The position numbers and the translations under genes are program-made. A stretch of DNA of 64,000 nt, from the NCBI GenBank assembly GCA_963840095.1, contig CAWIXN010000002.1, forward strand, positions 248,001 to 312,000. Reading direction: 5' to 3'. Below the pieces are notes generated by a model. It was given only the letters and a program-made list of their open reading frames with translations, had not been told where the DNA came from and did no database searches. Shown one piece after another: positions 1-9,160 of this stretch. Within the stretch, counting starts at the first letter, position 1. Every line of letters begins with the position of its first letter. The DNA is from DATBGO01 sp963840095. GTDB lineage: Bacteria; Actinomycetota; Actinomycetes; Streptosporangiales; Streptosporangiaceae.

Positions 1-227
1 TGCAGGTTCAGCTCCTGCGTCGAGTCGGCGCTGGCCGGGAGGTAGGCGGACGCGTCGTTCTTCTCGGCACCCTGCAGCTTGCCGGCCAGGGACCCGGTCA
101 GGGCCACGACCACGATCCAGAACGCCACGACCAGGTACTTGGTGCGCCTGCCGCAGGGCAGCGCGGCGATCCGGCGCGCCCCGCTGCGCCCCCTGCTGCG
201 CTCCGTGTTGCGCCCCGTGTTGCTCAC
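1..227 (-). CDS. MmpL/RND-family membrane transporter, N-terminal fragment
   Basis: Only the first 75 codons are inside the window; the gene runs off the left edge. A GTG start at 227 is preceded by a GGAGG site. After a basic Arg/Ser-rich tail there is one hydrophobic helix (YLVVAFWIVVVALTGSLAG). The segment that follows contains KLQGAEKNDASAYLPASADS, which matches the start of the first periplasmic loop of actinobacterial MMPL exporters (family pattern: NDxxxxLPxSAxS). Members are proton-driven RND-type lipid or drug exporters of the plasma membrane. The substrate cannot be told from this fragment. It reads away from the GntR gene and is probably a separate transcription unit. Confidence 0.85.
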   Translation of the reverse strand, partial: MSNTGRNTERSRGRSGARRIAALPCGRRTKYLVVAFWIVVVALTGSLAGKLQGAEKNDASAYLPASADSTQELNL

Positions 228-370
228 TGGTCCTCCCGTACCCGCGATCCTGCCTGAGCCATGCCCGGTGCCGGGCCGGACTATACGATCCATTGCACGC
301 CGGAAGCCTGTCAAGCTATATCTCGATGAACCGAGGCCCCGGTAACCTAATTAACGGGCGGGTGCGCAGG

Positions 371-1237
371 TCAGCGCGAGCCGGGAAACTCTGAGGTCCA
401 CACGACCAGCCGGGTGCGGTCGCCGCGGAACAGGTCGCGGGCGAATTCGAGCGGCACGCCGGACCGGCTGTAGGCAATCCGCTCGACCAGCATCAGCGGC
501 GCGCCCTCCGCCACGCCGAGCACCTCCGCCTCGCGGTCCCCGGCCGTCACCGGCTCGAGGCTTTCCCTGGCCCGGTGCGGCCGCTGGCCGTACTTCTCCT
601 CGAGCAGCTCATAAAGCGAGCCGTTGAGCCGCTGGTTGGCGAACCCGGGGAACAGCGCGGCGGGGAACCTGGAATGCTCGACCGCGATCGGCTTCCCGTC
701 GGCCAGCCGCAGCCGCCGGACTCCGAAGACCTGGTCGCAGTCGGCGAGCCGGAGGGCCGCCGCGGCGGCCGGGCCCGCCGGGCGCAGCGTCACCGACAGC
801 ACCTGGGCTCCGGCCACCATCCCGCCCCGGCGCAGCTGCTCGGAGAAGCCGGCCAGGGTGGTGAGGTCCTGCTCCAGCTTGGCCGCGGCGACGAAGGTGC
901 CGCCGCGGCGCCCCACGGTCTTGATGACCAGGCCGCGCCTGGTCAGCTCGCCCAGGGCATGGCGCAGCGTCATCCGGCTGACGCCGAACCACGCGGCCAG
1001 GTCCTGCTCGGCAGGCAGCCGGTCGCCGGGCACCAGCCTGCCCACCGTGATCTCGCCCGCCAGCCAGTCCTCGATCTGCGCGTGCACCGTGGTGCCCGTC
1101 GCCCGCGAGATCTCCGGCGGCGCGGTTACCCGGGTGTGCAGTGCCGGCTGCCTGGTGCCGGACGGTGGCGGCCCGGTGTCGCGGCGTGGCGGGATGGTGT
1201 CGGGCGGTGGCGGCATGGCGTCGCGGTGTGTCGGCAT
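371..1237 (-). CDS. GntR/HutC-family transcriptional regulator (UTRA domain)
   Basis: A 288-residue regulator. Residues about 51-117 form a GntR winged helix (VHAQIEDWLAGEI, then PGDRLPAEQDLAAWFGVSR and MTLRHALGEL). Residues about 125-280 form a HutC-type UTRA effector domain, with the typical SLYELLEEKYG and the closing FARDLFRGDRTR. UTRA domains bind small metabolites such as histidine derivatives, sugars or amines. The gene lies 40 bp downstream of the APC permease on the same strand, so it is likely co-transcribed with it and controls the adjacent divergent catabolic genes. The first 45 residues are Pro/Arg-rich and have no clear ribosome site, so the true start may be internal. Confidence 0.85.
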   Translation of the reverse strand: MPTHRDAMPPPPDTIPPRRDTGPPPSGTRQPALHTRVTAPPEISRATGTTVHAQIEDWLAGEITVGRLVPGDRLPAEQDLAAWFGVSRMTLRHALGELTRRGLVIKTVGRRGGTFVAAAKLEQDLTTLAGFSEQLRRGGMVAGAQVLSVTLRPAGPAAAAALRLADCDQVFGVRRLRLADGKPIAVEHSRFPAALFPGFANQRLNGSLYELLEEKYGQRPHRARESLEPVTAGDREAEVLGVAEGAPLMLVERIAYSRSGVPLEFARDLFRGDRTRLVVWTSEFPGSR

Positions 1238-1277
1238 GGTCAGGATGCTAGGCGGTAGCGGGCGTCGGGGCAGCCGG

Positions 1278-2840
1278 TCAGGCTTCCGGCGCTGCCGCGA
1301 CGGTCAGGGCCGGGTCGTCCGGTGCCGGGGCGATCACCGGCGCGAACTGCTTGCGCCGGCCGACGGCGAAGTAGTAGATCGCGCCGATGATCGCGATGCC
1401 GATCGACACCGTCCAGAGGATCGGGATCTTGTTCAGGAAGTCGACGCCGAAGCTGAGCAATCCGCTGGTCTGATCGGGCCTGGGGTTGCTGGCCAGCCGC
1501 GGCCAGGCGAAGTTGACCAGCATCCCGCCGCCGTACAGCAGCGCCACGACGTTGACCAGCACGCCCCAGCGGCCGAGCCGGAACGGCGCGCTCGCTTTGG
1601 GCCAGCCGCGCAGCCGGGCCCGCAGGATCACCGCGTTGCCGAGGAAGTAGCTCAGGTAGATCATGCCGGTCGCCGCGATCGCGATGATCGCGACCCCGGC
1701 GTACTTGATGAACGGCACCGCCGATAGCAGCGCGATCACGATGCAGGCCCCGACCGGGGTGTGCAGCGTCGGGGCGACCTTCGACCACAGCCCGGAGAAC
1801 GGCAGCTGGTTGTCCCGGGCCATCCCGAAGCACAGCCTGATCGTCGCGGCCAGGATCGACAGGCAGCAGACGAAGATCGCCGCCGAGACCACCAGCAGGT
1901 ACAGCGTCGCGAAGGGCGCGGAGAAGTTCTCCGTGATGATGTTCGCGGGAGTGGCGCCGAGGCCGCCGTTGGCCTTGATCGCCGCGGGCAGGTTCGGGAT
2001 CGCCACCAGCACGCCGAGCAGGAAGACGCCGCCGATGATGAACGCGCCGATCACCGAGAACAGCACCGCCCGGGGGGCCGCCCGGCGCGGGTCGCGGGTC
2101 TCCTCGGCCAGCGTGGAGGCGGTGTCGAAGCCGTAGATCACGAACAGGCTCATGAACATCGCAGCCAGGAAGCTGTTCGCCCCGACGTGGAAGCCGCCGC
2201 TGTTGGTGACCACCCCGATGCCCTGGTGGTTGTGGAAGGCCAGCAGTACCAGCGCGAACACGAACATGCCGAGGATCTCGAACGCCACCCCGGTGTTGTT
2301 GATGAGCGCCACCAGCCGGACCCCGTAGATGTTCAGCACCGTGATGACCACCAGCGTGATGAGCGCGATGACCTCCTGGGTGCCCAGGCTGGTGGCGTTC
2401 AGGCTGTGCCAGCCCAGGCCGTTCAGCGCGGGGATCAGCGCCAGCGGCAGCGTCGCGACCACCGCGGCCACCGTGATGATGCCGGCGAACAGGTAGATCC
2501 AGCCGGTGAACCACGAGTACCTGCGGCTGGCCAGGTACTTGGTCCACTGGAAGACCGAGCCGGCCACCGGGTAGTGGCTGGAGACCTCGGCGAAGTTCAG
2601 CGCCACGATGAACTGGCCGAGCGCCACCACCGGCCAGGTCCAGATGAACACGCCGCCGAGCGTGGTGAGCCCCAGCGCGAACAGCGTGAAGATCCCGGTC
2701 GACGGGGAGATGTAGCTGAAGGCCACGGCGAACGAGCTGAACAGCCCGAGCGACCGCTTCAGCTCCTGGTGGTAGCCGAACTGCGCGAGATCGGCCGAGT
2801 CGCGTTCGTGTCCGCTTGTAACCTGCGTGCCAGCTTTCAT
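1278..2840 (-). CDS. APC-superfamily amino acid/amine permease
   Basis: A 520-residue polytopic membrane protein with about 12 hydrophobic segments. The N-terminal GYHQELKRSLGLFSSFAVAF and following YISPSTGIFTLFALGL are the classic first helix of amino acid-polyamine-organocation permeases (the APC/GabP/BAT1-like branch). The ATG at 2840 follows a GGAGGGG site. A candidate promoter lies just upstream. Its position, divergent from a phosphotransferase, a demethylating flavoenzyme and serine dehydratase, suggests it imports the substrate of that pathway, for example a methylated glycine, choline-like amine or amino acid. That is inferred from context only. Confidence 0.88.
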   Translation of the reverse strand: MKAGTQVTSGHERDSADLAQFGYHQELKRSLGLFSSFAVAFSYISPSTGIFTLFALGLTTLGGVFIWTWPVVALGQFIVALNFAEVSSHYPVAGSVFQWTKYLASRRYSWFTGWIYLFAGIITVAAVVATLPLALIPALNGLGWHSLNATSLGTQEVIALITLVVITVLNIYGVRLVALINNTGVAFEILGMFVFALVLLAFHNHQGIGVVTNSGGFHVGANSFLAAMFMSLFVIYGFDTASTLAEETRDPRRAAPRAVLFSVIGAFIIGGVFLLGVLVAIPNLPAAIKANGGLGATPANIITENFSAPFATLYLLVVSAAIFVCCLSILAATIRLCFGMARDNQLPFSGLWSKVAPTLHTPVGACIVIALLSAVPFIKYAGVAIIAIAATGMIYLSYFLGNAVILRARLRGWPKASAPFRLGRWGVLVNVVALLYGGGMLVNFAWPRLASNPRPDQTSGLLSFGVDFLNKIPILWTVSIGIAIIGAIYYFAVGRRKQFAPVIAPAPDDPALTVAAAPEA

Positions 2841-2880
2841 GACGAGCCCCTCCCACTCCACGGGACGCGGATTGAGGCGT

Positions 2881-2910
2881 AGCGTACGATTGGTCGGGAT
2901 TAATTGTCCA
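2881..2910 (-). promoter_or_regulatory. candidate promoter for the permease-gntR operon
   Basis: Read on the minus strand, TGGACA (2910-2905) and TACGCT (2886-2881) are separated by 18 bp and point toward the permease start at 2840. This resembles a housekeeping sigma promoter. The same 105-bp divergent gap holds TTGTCCAGACC, whose core GTCCAGAC has the GT...AC dyad style of GntR/HutC operators and overlaps the -35. That would allow autoregulation, which is inferred. Confidence 0.45.
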
Positions 2911-2945
2911 GACCCTTTCCCGGGCTCGTTCCCAGGAGTGCGCCG

Positions 2946-3860
2946 ATGGTCTATGCCGCTGGCATCGACGCGCTGCTCGCGCAGGTGCCAAGCCTGGCCG
3001 CCGAGCCTCGCTCGGCGCTGGAGCTGCCCGGCGGGCTGACCAACCGCAACTACCAGGTGACTACGCCGGAGGGGACGTTTGTCGCCCGGGTCTGCACCAG
3101 CGGCGGCGAACTGCTGGCCATCGACAGGGACAACGAGTACCGGAACTCGGTGACGGCCGCCGAGGCGGGCGTGGGTGCGCCCGTGATCGAGTACCTCCCG
3201 GACCGGGGCGTCCTGGTGCTCCGTTATATCGAGGGCCGCACCTTCAGCAACGCCGACGTCGCAGCGCCGGGCAACATCCCGCGGATCGCTGCCGCCTGCC
3301 GGCAGCTGCACGCTGGCGGCAGATTCGCCAGCGACTTCGACATGTTCGACGTCCAGCGCAGGTACCGGTCGGTGGCCGCCTCCCGGGGGCTGCGGATCCC
3401 GCGCGGTTACGACCAGCAGGCCGGCGCGTTCGACGCAATGCGCAGCGCGCTCGCGGTCCGCGCGGCCTCGACCGTGCCGTGCAATAACGACCTGCTGGCC
3501 GGGAACTTCATCGACGACGGCGACCGGATCTGGCTGATCGACTACGAGTACTCGGGCAACAACGATCCCTGCTTCGAGCTCGGCAACATCGCCAGCGAGT
3601 GCGGCCTGTCGCCGGACGCGCTGGCCGAGCTGGTCACCGCCTATTACCGGCGGCCGCTGCGCAGCAAGATCGCCCGGGCCAGGCTGCTGGGGCTCGCGGC
3701 CAAGTACGGATGGACCCTGTGGGGGGCGATCCAGCACGCGGTGAGCCCGCTTGACTTCGACTTCTGGTCCTGGGCGATGGAGCGGTTCGAGGCGGCTCAG
3801 GCGGCGTTCGCGGCGCCCGGCTTTCCCGCTCTGCTCGAAGACGTGGCGCGCGATGACTGA
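2946..3860 (+). CDS. choline kinase/aminoglycoside phosphotransferase-like kinase
   Basis: A 304-residue protein with the protein-kinase-like phosphotransferase fold. It has an N-lobe nucleotide loop (PGGLTNRNYQV, residues 28-38), a catalytic loop PCNNDLLAGNF (178-188) with Asp182 and Asn187, and a metal-binding LIDYEYSGNND (197-207) with Asp199. The catalytic His-Asn-Asp of choline kinases is Asn-Asn-Asp here, as in LicA-type bacterial homologues. The ATG at 2946 follows AGGAG; an earlier in-frame ATG at 2904 lacks such a site. Its stop overlaps the start of the next gene by 8 bp, so the two are translationally coupled. It presumably phosphorylates a small hydroxylated amine or amino acid handled by this cluster. 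The substrate is unknown. Confidence 0.8.
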   Translation: MVYAAGIDALLAQVPSLAAEPRSALELPGGLTNRNYQVTTPEGTFVARVCTSGGELLAIDRDNEYRNSVTAAEAGVGAPVIEYLPDRGVLVLRYIEGRTFSNADVAAPGNIPRIAAACRQLHAGGRFASDFDMFDVQRRYRSVAASRGLRIPRGYDQQAGAFDAMRSALAVRAASTVPCNNDLLAGNFIDDGDRIWLIDYEYSGNNDPCFELGNIASECGLSPDALAELVTAYYRRPLRSKIARARLLGLAAKYGWTLWGAIQHAVSPLDFDFWSWAMERFEAAQAAFAAPGFPALLEDVARDD

Positions 3861-6375
3861 CGGCCGGCGATCCGGGCCGGCGCCCCGGGCGCGGGTCGCG
3901 GCCCGGAGCGGTCCGGCGACGGCGGCGCTGCCCAGCCGGGCCCGGGTCGTGATCATCGGCGGCGGGGTGATCGGCACCAGCGTCGCCTACCACCTCGCCC
4001 GGGCGGGCTGGACCGACGTGCTACTGCTCGAGCAGGGTCAGCTGTCGTGCGGTACCACCTGGCACGCCGCGGGACTGGTGGGCCAGCTAAGGGCATCGGA
4101 GAGCGGCACGAGGCTCGTGCAATATTCCACCGACCTGTACGCCAGCCTGGAGGACGAGGTCGGCCTGTCGACCGGTTTCCGGCGCTGCGGCGGGGTCACG
4201 GTCGCGCGCAGCCCCGACCGGATGGTCCAGCTCCAGCGGACGGCCGCGGCGGCCGAGGCGTTCGGCCTCGAATGCGAGCTAATCAGCCCGCGGCGGGCCG
4301 CCGAGCTGTTCCCGATCATGGAGGTGGCCGACCTGGCCGGCGCGATCTGGCTGCCGGGTGATGGCCGGGCCAACCCGACCGACCTGACCGCCGCGCTGGC
4401 CCGCGGTGCCCGCCGCCGCGGCGTAGTCGTGCGCGAGCGCACCCGGGTGACCGGGATCCAGGTCGCCGGGGGCGCGGTCGCCGGGGTGCGCACCGACCAG
4501 GGTGACGTCGAGGCCGAGGTGGTCGTCAACTGCGCGGGGCAGTGGGCCAAGCAGGTCGGTGCGATGTGCGGGGTGACCGTCCCGCTGCACTCCGCCGAGC
4601 ACTTCTACGTGGTCACCGAGCAGATCGACGGGGTCCACCGCGACCTGCCGATCCTGCGCGACCCGGACGGCTACACCTACTTCAAGGAAGAGGTCGGCGG
4701 CCTGGTGGTCGGCGGCTTCGAGCCGCAGGCCAAGCCGTGGGTCGCCCCGGACGCACTGCCGTATCCGTTCGAGTTCCAGCTCCTTGACGAGGACTGGGAC
4801 CAGTTCTCGATCCTGATGGACAACGCGCTGCTGCGGATCCCGGTGCTGCACGGGACCGGCATCAAGAAGTTCTACAACGGTCCAGAGAGCTTCACCCCGG
4901 ACAACCAGTTCATCCTCGGCGAGGCGCCGCAGCTGCGGAACTTCTTCGTCGCGGCCGGCTTCAACTCGGTCGGGATCGCCTCGGCCGGCGGGGCGGGGCG
5001 GGCCCTGGCGGAATGGATCATCGACGGCGACCCCGGGTGCGATCTGTCGGTCGTCGACGTCAGGCGGTTCGCTCGTTTCAATGGCAATAACCGCTGGCTG
5101 CATGACCGGGTGGCGGAGATCCTGGGCCTGCACTACGCGGTCCCCTGGCCCAACACCGAGCTCGACACCGCGCGGCCGCTGCGCCGCTCGCCCGTCTACC
5201 ACCTGCTCAAGCAGGCGGGCGCCGGCTTCGGCAGCAAGATGGGCTGGGAACGCGCCAACTTCTTCGCGCCCGCCGGCCAGGTCCCGGAGATCAGGTACTC
5301 CTGGGGCAAGCAGAACTGGCAGGCCTGGTCGTCGGCCGAGCAGCGGGCGGCCCGCAGCGGCGTGGCGCTGTTCGACCAGACATCGTTCTCCAAGTACCTG
5401 CTGGCCGGACCCGACGCGGCCGGGGCGCTGCAGTGGCTGTGTACCGCTGACGTCGACGTCGAGCCCGGCCGGACCGTCTACACGGGGATGCTGGGCCAGC
5501 GCGGCACCTATGAGGCTGACATCACCGCCACGCGGCTGTCGGATGAGGAGTTCCTGCTGGTCAGCAGCGCGGCGACGACCGAGCGGGACGCCGATCACAT
5601 CCGCAGGCACATCCGCGGGCACTGCCGCGCGGTGCTCGCCGACGTGACCTCTGCGTATGCCGTGTTCGGCGTCATGGGGCCCAGGTCCCGGGAGCTGCTG
5701 TCGGCGGTTTCGGCCAGCGACCTGAGCGATGCGGCGTTCGCGTTCGGCACCAGCCGCGAGATCGACGTCGGATACGCGACCGTCCGGGCCACCCGCATCA
5801 CGTACGTGGGCGAGCTCGGCTGGGAGCTCTACGTGCCCGCCGAGTTCGCGGTCGGCGTGTATGAGGAGCTCACCGCGGCCGGGTCGGGTTTCGGGCTGGT
5901 CAACGCCGGCTACTACGCGATCGAGTCGATGCGGCTGGAGAAGGGTTACCGGGCCTTCGGTCGTGAGCTGACCCCCGACTACGGCCCGGTGGAGGCCGGG
6001 CTCCTGTTCGCCTGCAAGCTCAAGACCGACATCTCCTTTCTCGGCCGCGAGGCCGTCGAGAAGGCCAGGGCGCAAGGCGCCCGCCGCAGGCTCGTCTCCG
6101 TGGTGGTCGCCGATCCTGACGCGATGATCTGGGGCGGTGAGCTCATCTTGCGGGACGGGGTAGCCGCCGGCCAGCTGACCTCGGGGGCGTGGGGGGAGGC
6201 CCTCGGCGCGGCGGTCGGGCTCGGTTACCTCCGCCATCCGGGCGGCGAGACCGTGACCGCCGACTTCCTGCGGGCTGGCCGATATGAGGTGAATGTGAGC
6301 GGCCAGCGGGTAGCTGCGACCGTGCACCTGCGGCCGCCCTTCGATCCCGCGGGTCACCGGGTCAAGGGCCGGTGA
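3853..6375 (+). CDS. FAD-dependent dimethylglycine/sarcosine dehydrogenase-like protein (DAO + GcvT domains)
   Basis: 840 residues. The N-terminal half is a D-amino-acid-oxidase-type FAD domain: RVVIIGGGVIGTSVAYHLAR (31-50) is the dinucleotide-binding fold and GTTWHAAGLVGQLR contains His71, the residue that carries covalent flavin in dimethylglycine and sarcosine dehydrogenases. The C-terminal half (about 440-835) is a GcvT-like aminomethyltransferase region that in relatives binds folate and accepts the released one-carbon unit (VFGVMGPRSRELL, YVGELGWELYVPAEF, AIESMRLEKGYRAFG). Known relatives oxidatively demethylate N-methylglycines. The gene overlaps the kinase gene and is followed 99 bp later by sdaA, consistent with a route from methylated glycine toward serine and pyruvate. 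The exact substrate is not provable from sequence. Confidence 0.88.
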   Translation: MTDGRRSGPAPRARVAARSGPATAALPSRARVVIIGGGVIGTSVAYHLARAGWTDVLLLEQGQLSCGTTWHAAGLVGQLRASESGTRLVQYSTDLYASLEDEVGLSTGFRRCGGVTVARSPDRMVQLQRTAAAAEAFGLECELISPRRAAELFPIMEVADLAGAIWLPGDGRANPTDLTAALARGARRRGVVVRERTRVTGIQVAGGAVAGVRTDQGDVEAEVVVNCAGQWAKQVGAMCGVTVPLHSAEHFYVVTEQIDGVHRDLPILRDPDGYTYFKEEVGGLVVGGFEPQAKPWVAPDALPYPFEFQLLDEDWDQFSILMDNALLRIPVLHGTGIKKFYNGPESFTPDNQFILGEAPQLRNFFVAAGFNSVGIASAGGAGRALAEWIIDGDPGCDLSVVDVRRFARFNGNNRWLHDRVAEILGLHYAVPWPNTELDTARPLRRSPVYHLLKQAGAGFGSKMGWERANFFAPAGQVPEIRYSWGKQNWQAWSSAEQRAARSGVALFDQTSFSKYLLAGPDAAGALQWLCTADVDVEPGRTVYTGMLGQRGTYEADITATRLSDEEFLLVSSAATTERDADHIRRHIRGHCRAVLADVTSAYAVFGVMGPRSRELLSAVSASDLSDAAFAFGTSREIDVGYATVRATRITYVGELGWELYVPAEFAVGVYEELTAAGSGFGLVNAGYYAIESMRLEKGYRAFGRELTPDYGPVEAGLLFACKLKTDISFLGREAVEKARAQGARRRLVSVVVADPDAMIWGGELILRDGVAAGQLTSGAWGEALGAAVGLGYLRHPGGETVTADFLRAGRYEVNVSGQRVAATVHLRPPFDPAGHRVKGR

Positions 6376-6474
6376 CGCCGGGCCCGGAGCGGCCACCCCG
6401 CCAGACCAGCGAACCACTCGCCGGACCAGCCTCGCCAGCCGAGCAGCCCAGACAGCAGCACAGACAGGAGCGCG

Positions 6475-7848
6475 ATGACGATCAGCGCCTTCGATCTCTT
6501 CAAGATCGGGATAGGCCCGTCCAGCTCGCACACGGTCGGGCCGATGCGCGCCGCGGCCATGTTCGTGAACTCGCTCGCCGATGACGGGCTGCTCGGGCGG
6601 GTGACCGGCGTCGAGGTCGAGCTGTTCGGCTCGCTCGGGGCCACCGGTCACGGCCACGGCAGCGTCAAGGCCGTGCTGGCCGGGCTGGCCGGGGAGCTGC
6701 CGGAGACGGTCGACCCGGCAGCGGCCGAGCCCCTGGTCGCGGGCGTGCGGGAGTCCGGCAGGCTGCGGCTGCTCGGCATCCGCGAGATCGAGTTCGATGT
6801 CGGCGAGGACGTCATCCTGCACCGGCGCAAGCGGCTGCCGTTTCATTCCAACGCGATGCGCTTCGCCGCCCTCGGCCCCGGCGAGGCCGAGCTCGCCGTG
6901 CGGTATTACTACTCGGTCGGCGGCGGTTTCGTGCTCGGCGAGGATGAGGCGGGCCACCCGCAGATCGTGCCGGACGCCACGCCGGTCCCGTATCCGTTCA
7001 CGACCGGAGCCGAGCTGCTCGCGCATACCCGCCGGACCGGGCTGCCGATCAGCGGGGTGATGCTCGCCAATGAGCTGGTCCGCAGGGATAAGGCCGCCGT
7101 CAGGGACGGCCTGCTGCGCATCTGGGCCGTCATGCAGGAGTGCGTGCGGCATGGCTGCGAGGCCGATGGCGTGCTGCCGGGCGGCCTCAGGGTCCGGCGC
7201 CGGGCCGGGCGGCTGCGCGAGCACATCGCGCAAGCAGGCGACACCTCCGACCCGCTGTACGCAATGGAGTGGGTCACGGTGTACGCGCTGGCCGTCAACG
7301 AGGAGAACGCCGCAGGCGGCCGGGTGGTCACCGCTCCGACCAACGGTGCCGCCGGGATCATCCCCGCGGTGCTCCACTACTACTGCAGGTTCGTGCCCGG
7401 GGCCGACGCCGACGGAGTGGTCAGGTTCCTGCTGACCGCGGCCGCCATCGGGGTGCTGTTCAAGGAGAACGCATCGATCTCCGGGGCCGAGGTCGGCTGC
7501 CAGGGCGAGGTCGGGTCGGCCTGCTCGATGGCCTCGGCCGGCCTGGCCGAGCTGCTCGGCGGGACCCCGGAGCAGGTGGAGAACGCCGCGGAGATCGGCC
7601 TGGAGCACAACCTCGGCCTGACCTGCGATCCGGTCGGCGGACTGGTCCAGATTCCGTGCATCGAGCGCAACGCGATCGGCTCGGTGAAGGCGATTACGGC
7701 GGCCCGGATGGCGGTCCGGGGCGACGGCCAGCATTACGTCTCGCTGGACAAGGCGATCAAGACCATGCGGGAGACCGGCGCGGACATGAAGGACAAGTAC
7801 AAGGAGACGGCCCGGGGCGGCCTGGCCTTGAACGTGGTGGAGTGCTGA
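6475..7848 (+). CDS. sdaA: L-serine ammonia-lyase (L-serine dehydratase), iron-sulfur type
   Basis: 457 residues, full length for the single-chain SdaA/SdaB family. The beta domain starts with SAFDLFKIGIGPSSSHTVGP. The alpha domain has GCQGEVGSACSMASAG and CDPVGGLVQIPCIERN, which supply the cysteines for the [4Fe-4S] cluster that activates serine. It converts L-serine to pyruvate and ammonia in the cytoplasm. The ATG follows an AGGAG site. As the last gene of the demethylase cluster it would drain serine made from glycine plus a one-carbon unit. Confidence 0.95.
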   Translation: MTISAFDLFKIGIGPSSSHTVGPMRAAAMFVNSLADDGLLGRVTGVEVELFGSLGATGHGHGSVKAVLAGLAGELPETVDPAAAEPLVAGVRESGRLRLLGIREIEFDVGEDVILHRRKRLPFHSNAMRFAALGPGEAELAVRYYYSVGGGFVLGEDEAGHPQIVPDATPVPYPFTTGAELLAHTRRTGLPISGVMLANELVRRDKAAVRDGLLRIWAVMQECVRHGCEADGVLPGGLRVRRRAGRLREHIAQAGDTSDPLYAMEWVTVYALAVNEENAAGGRVVTAPTNGAAGIIPAVLHYYCRFVPGADADGVVRFLLTAAAIGVLFKENASISGAEVGCQGEVGSACSMASAGLAELLGGTPEQVENAAEIGLEHNLGLTCDPVGGLVQIPCIERNAIGSVKAITAARMAVRGDGQHYVSLDKAIKTMRETGADMKDKYKETARGGLALNVVEC

Positions 7849-7890
7849 GCCGCTCCCGCCCGCGCCGCCGGCCCGCCCGGCCGCTCGCTC

Positions 7891-7925
7891 GCATCATCTA
7901 GCGGCCGCCCGCTGGCATCATCTAG
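7891..7925. repeat. 11-bp direct repeat at the ltrA start
   Basis: GCATCATCTAG occurs at 7891-7901 and again at 7915-7925, a 24-bp period. The second copy touches the GTG proposed as the start of the LtrA gene. There is no ribosome site there, so this may be a promoter/operator duplication feeding a leaderless transcript, or a chance repeat. Confidence 0.35.
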
Positions 7926-9160
7926 TGGTGCAACAGGCCAGGCCGTGGGACCTCATGCGCGAACGGGCCGGTTCCGAGCGCGTCACCAACGTCGAGCTAT
8001 TTTTCGACCTGGTCTATGTCTTCGCCGTCACCCAGCTCTCCCATTACCTGCTCGCCCACCCGACGCCGGCCGGCGCGCTCCAGGCCGCGCTGCTGCTAGC
8101 CATGGTGTGGCTGCTGTGGGTGTACACGACCTGGGTCACCAACTGGCTGGACCCGGAGCGGATCGCCGTCCGGCTCCTGCTGCTCGCCCTCATGCTGGCC
8201 AGCCTGGTCCTGTCGGCCGCGCTGCCCCAGGCGTTCGGCTCCCGGGGCCTGGCGGTCGGCATCGCCTACGCGGCCATGCAGATCGGCCGCAGCGTATTCA
8301 CGGTGATCGCGCTGCGGGGCCGCCCGCTGCAGCGCAACTTCCAGCGCATCCTGGCCTGGTGCCTGGTCAGCGGCGCGCTGGCGGTGGCGGGCGGTATGGT
8401 GGCCGGCCAGGCACGCGCGGCGTGCTGGCTCGCCGCGGTCGGGGTCGACCTGCTCGGCGGCGTGGCCGGCTTCTATACCCCGGGGCTCGGGCGCTCGACC
8501 ACGCAGGACTGGACCATTGAAGGCGGCCACTTCGCCGAGCGCTGCCAGGCCTTCATCCTGATCGCGCTGGGCGAGTCGATCGTGGTGATCGGCGCCACGC
8601 TGTCCGGCCTCGCGCATGTGCGCGCGGCGGCCGTCGTTGCGTTCGCGACGGCATTCGTCGGGAGCGCCGGATTGTGGTGGCTGTACTTCGACCGCAGCGC
8701 CGAGGAGGGCGCCAGCGTGATCGCCCATTCAGCTGATCCAGGTCGGCTGGGCCGGTCTGCCTACCATTTCGTCCATCCGGTCATGGTGGCCGGGATCATC
8801 GTCACGGCCGCCGCGGACGAACTGGTCCTTTCCCATCCGGACGCCGCCGCCTCGGCCAGGACCTCCTGGATGATCCTGGGCGGCACCGGGCTGTTCATCG
8901 CCGGGCACGCTGCCTTCAAGGCGGTCCTCTGGCGGCACCTTTCGTGGCCCAGGATCGTGGCGCTGGTGGTTCTGGCGCTGCTCGGGCTGCTGGCGCCGCA
9001 TGTGTCCGCGCTGGTCCTGGGCATCTGCGGCGCGGCGGTAATCGTGGCCCTGGTCCTGGCTGACTTCGCCGGGCTCGGAGCGCCGGCCGACCGCTCCTCG
9101 GCCCCGTCCTCCGGCGCGTCCTCCGGCGCGTCCTCCGGCGCGTCTTCCGGCGCGGCCTGA
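7925..9160 (+). CDS. ltrA: low temperature requirement protein A (LtrA) family membrane protein
   Basis: A 411-residue integral membrane protein with about 10-12 hydrophobic helices. The N-terminal RVTNVELFFDLVYVFAVTQL is the family hallmark (family pattern: WLELFFDLVFVFAITQL). The central HFAERCQAFILIALGESIVV is also diagnostic. LtrA was named from a Listeria cold-growth mutant; its molecular role is unknown. GTG at 7925 gives the longest form but has no ribosome site; ATG at 7955 is an alternative. The C-terminus ends in four Ser-Ser-Gly-Ala repeats encoded by a 12-bp tandem repeat, and the stop region is itself duplicated downstream. Confidence 0.88.
   Translation: MVQQARPWDLMRERAGSERVTNVELFFDLVYVFAVTQLSHYLLAHPTPAGALQAALLLAMVWLLWVYTTWVTNWLDPERIAVRLLLLALMLASLVLSAALPQAFGSRGLAVGIAYAAMQIGRSVFTVIALRGRPLQRNFQRILAWCLVSGALAVAGGMVAGQARAACWLAAVGVDLLGGVAGFYTPGLGRSTTQDWTIEGGHFAERCQAFILIALGESIVVIGATLSGLAHVRAAAVVAFATAFVGSAGLWWLYFDRSAEEGASVIAHSADPGRLGRSAYHFVHPVMVAGIIVTAAADELVLSHPDAAASARTSWMILGGTGLFIAGHAAFKAVLWRHLSWPRIVALVVLALLGLLAPHVSALVLGICGAAVIVALVLADFAGLGAPADRSSAPSSGASSGASSGASSGAA

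Noticed and set aside
2904..2945. An upstream ATG at 2904 for the phosphotransferase
   Set aside because: The ATG at 2946 has an AGGAG site and starts where homologues start; the upstream stretch lies in the divergent promoter region.
4279..7734. A long minus-strand open frame opposite the demethylase and sdaA genes
   Set aside because: Same codon-position shadow effect; both plus-strand genes are full length with conserved motifs.
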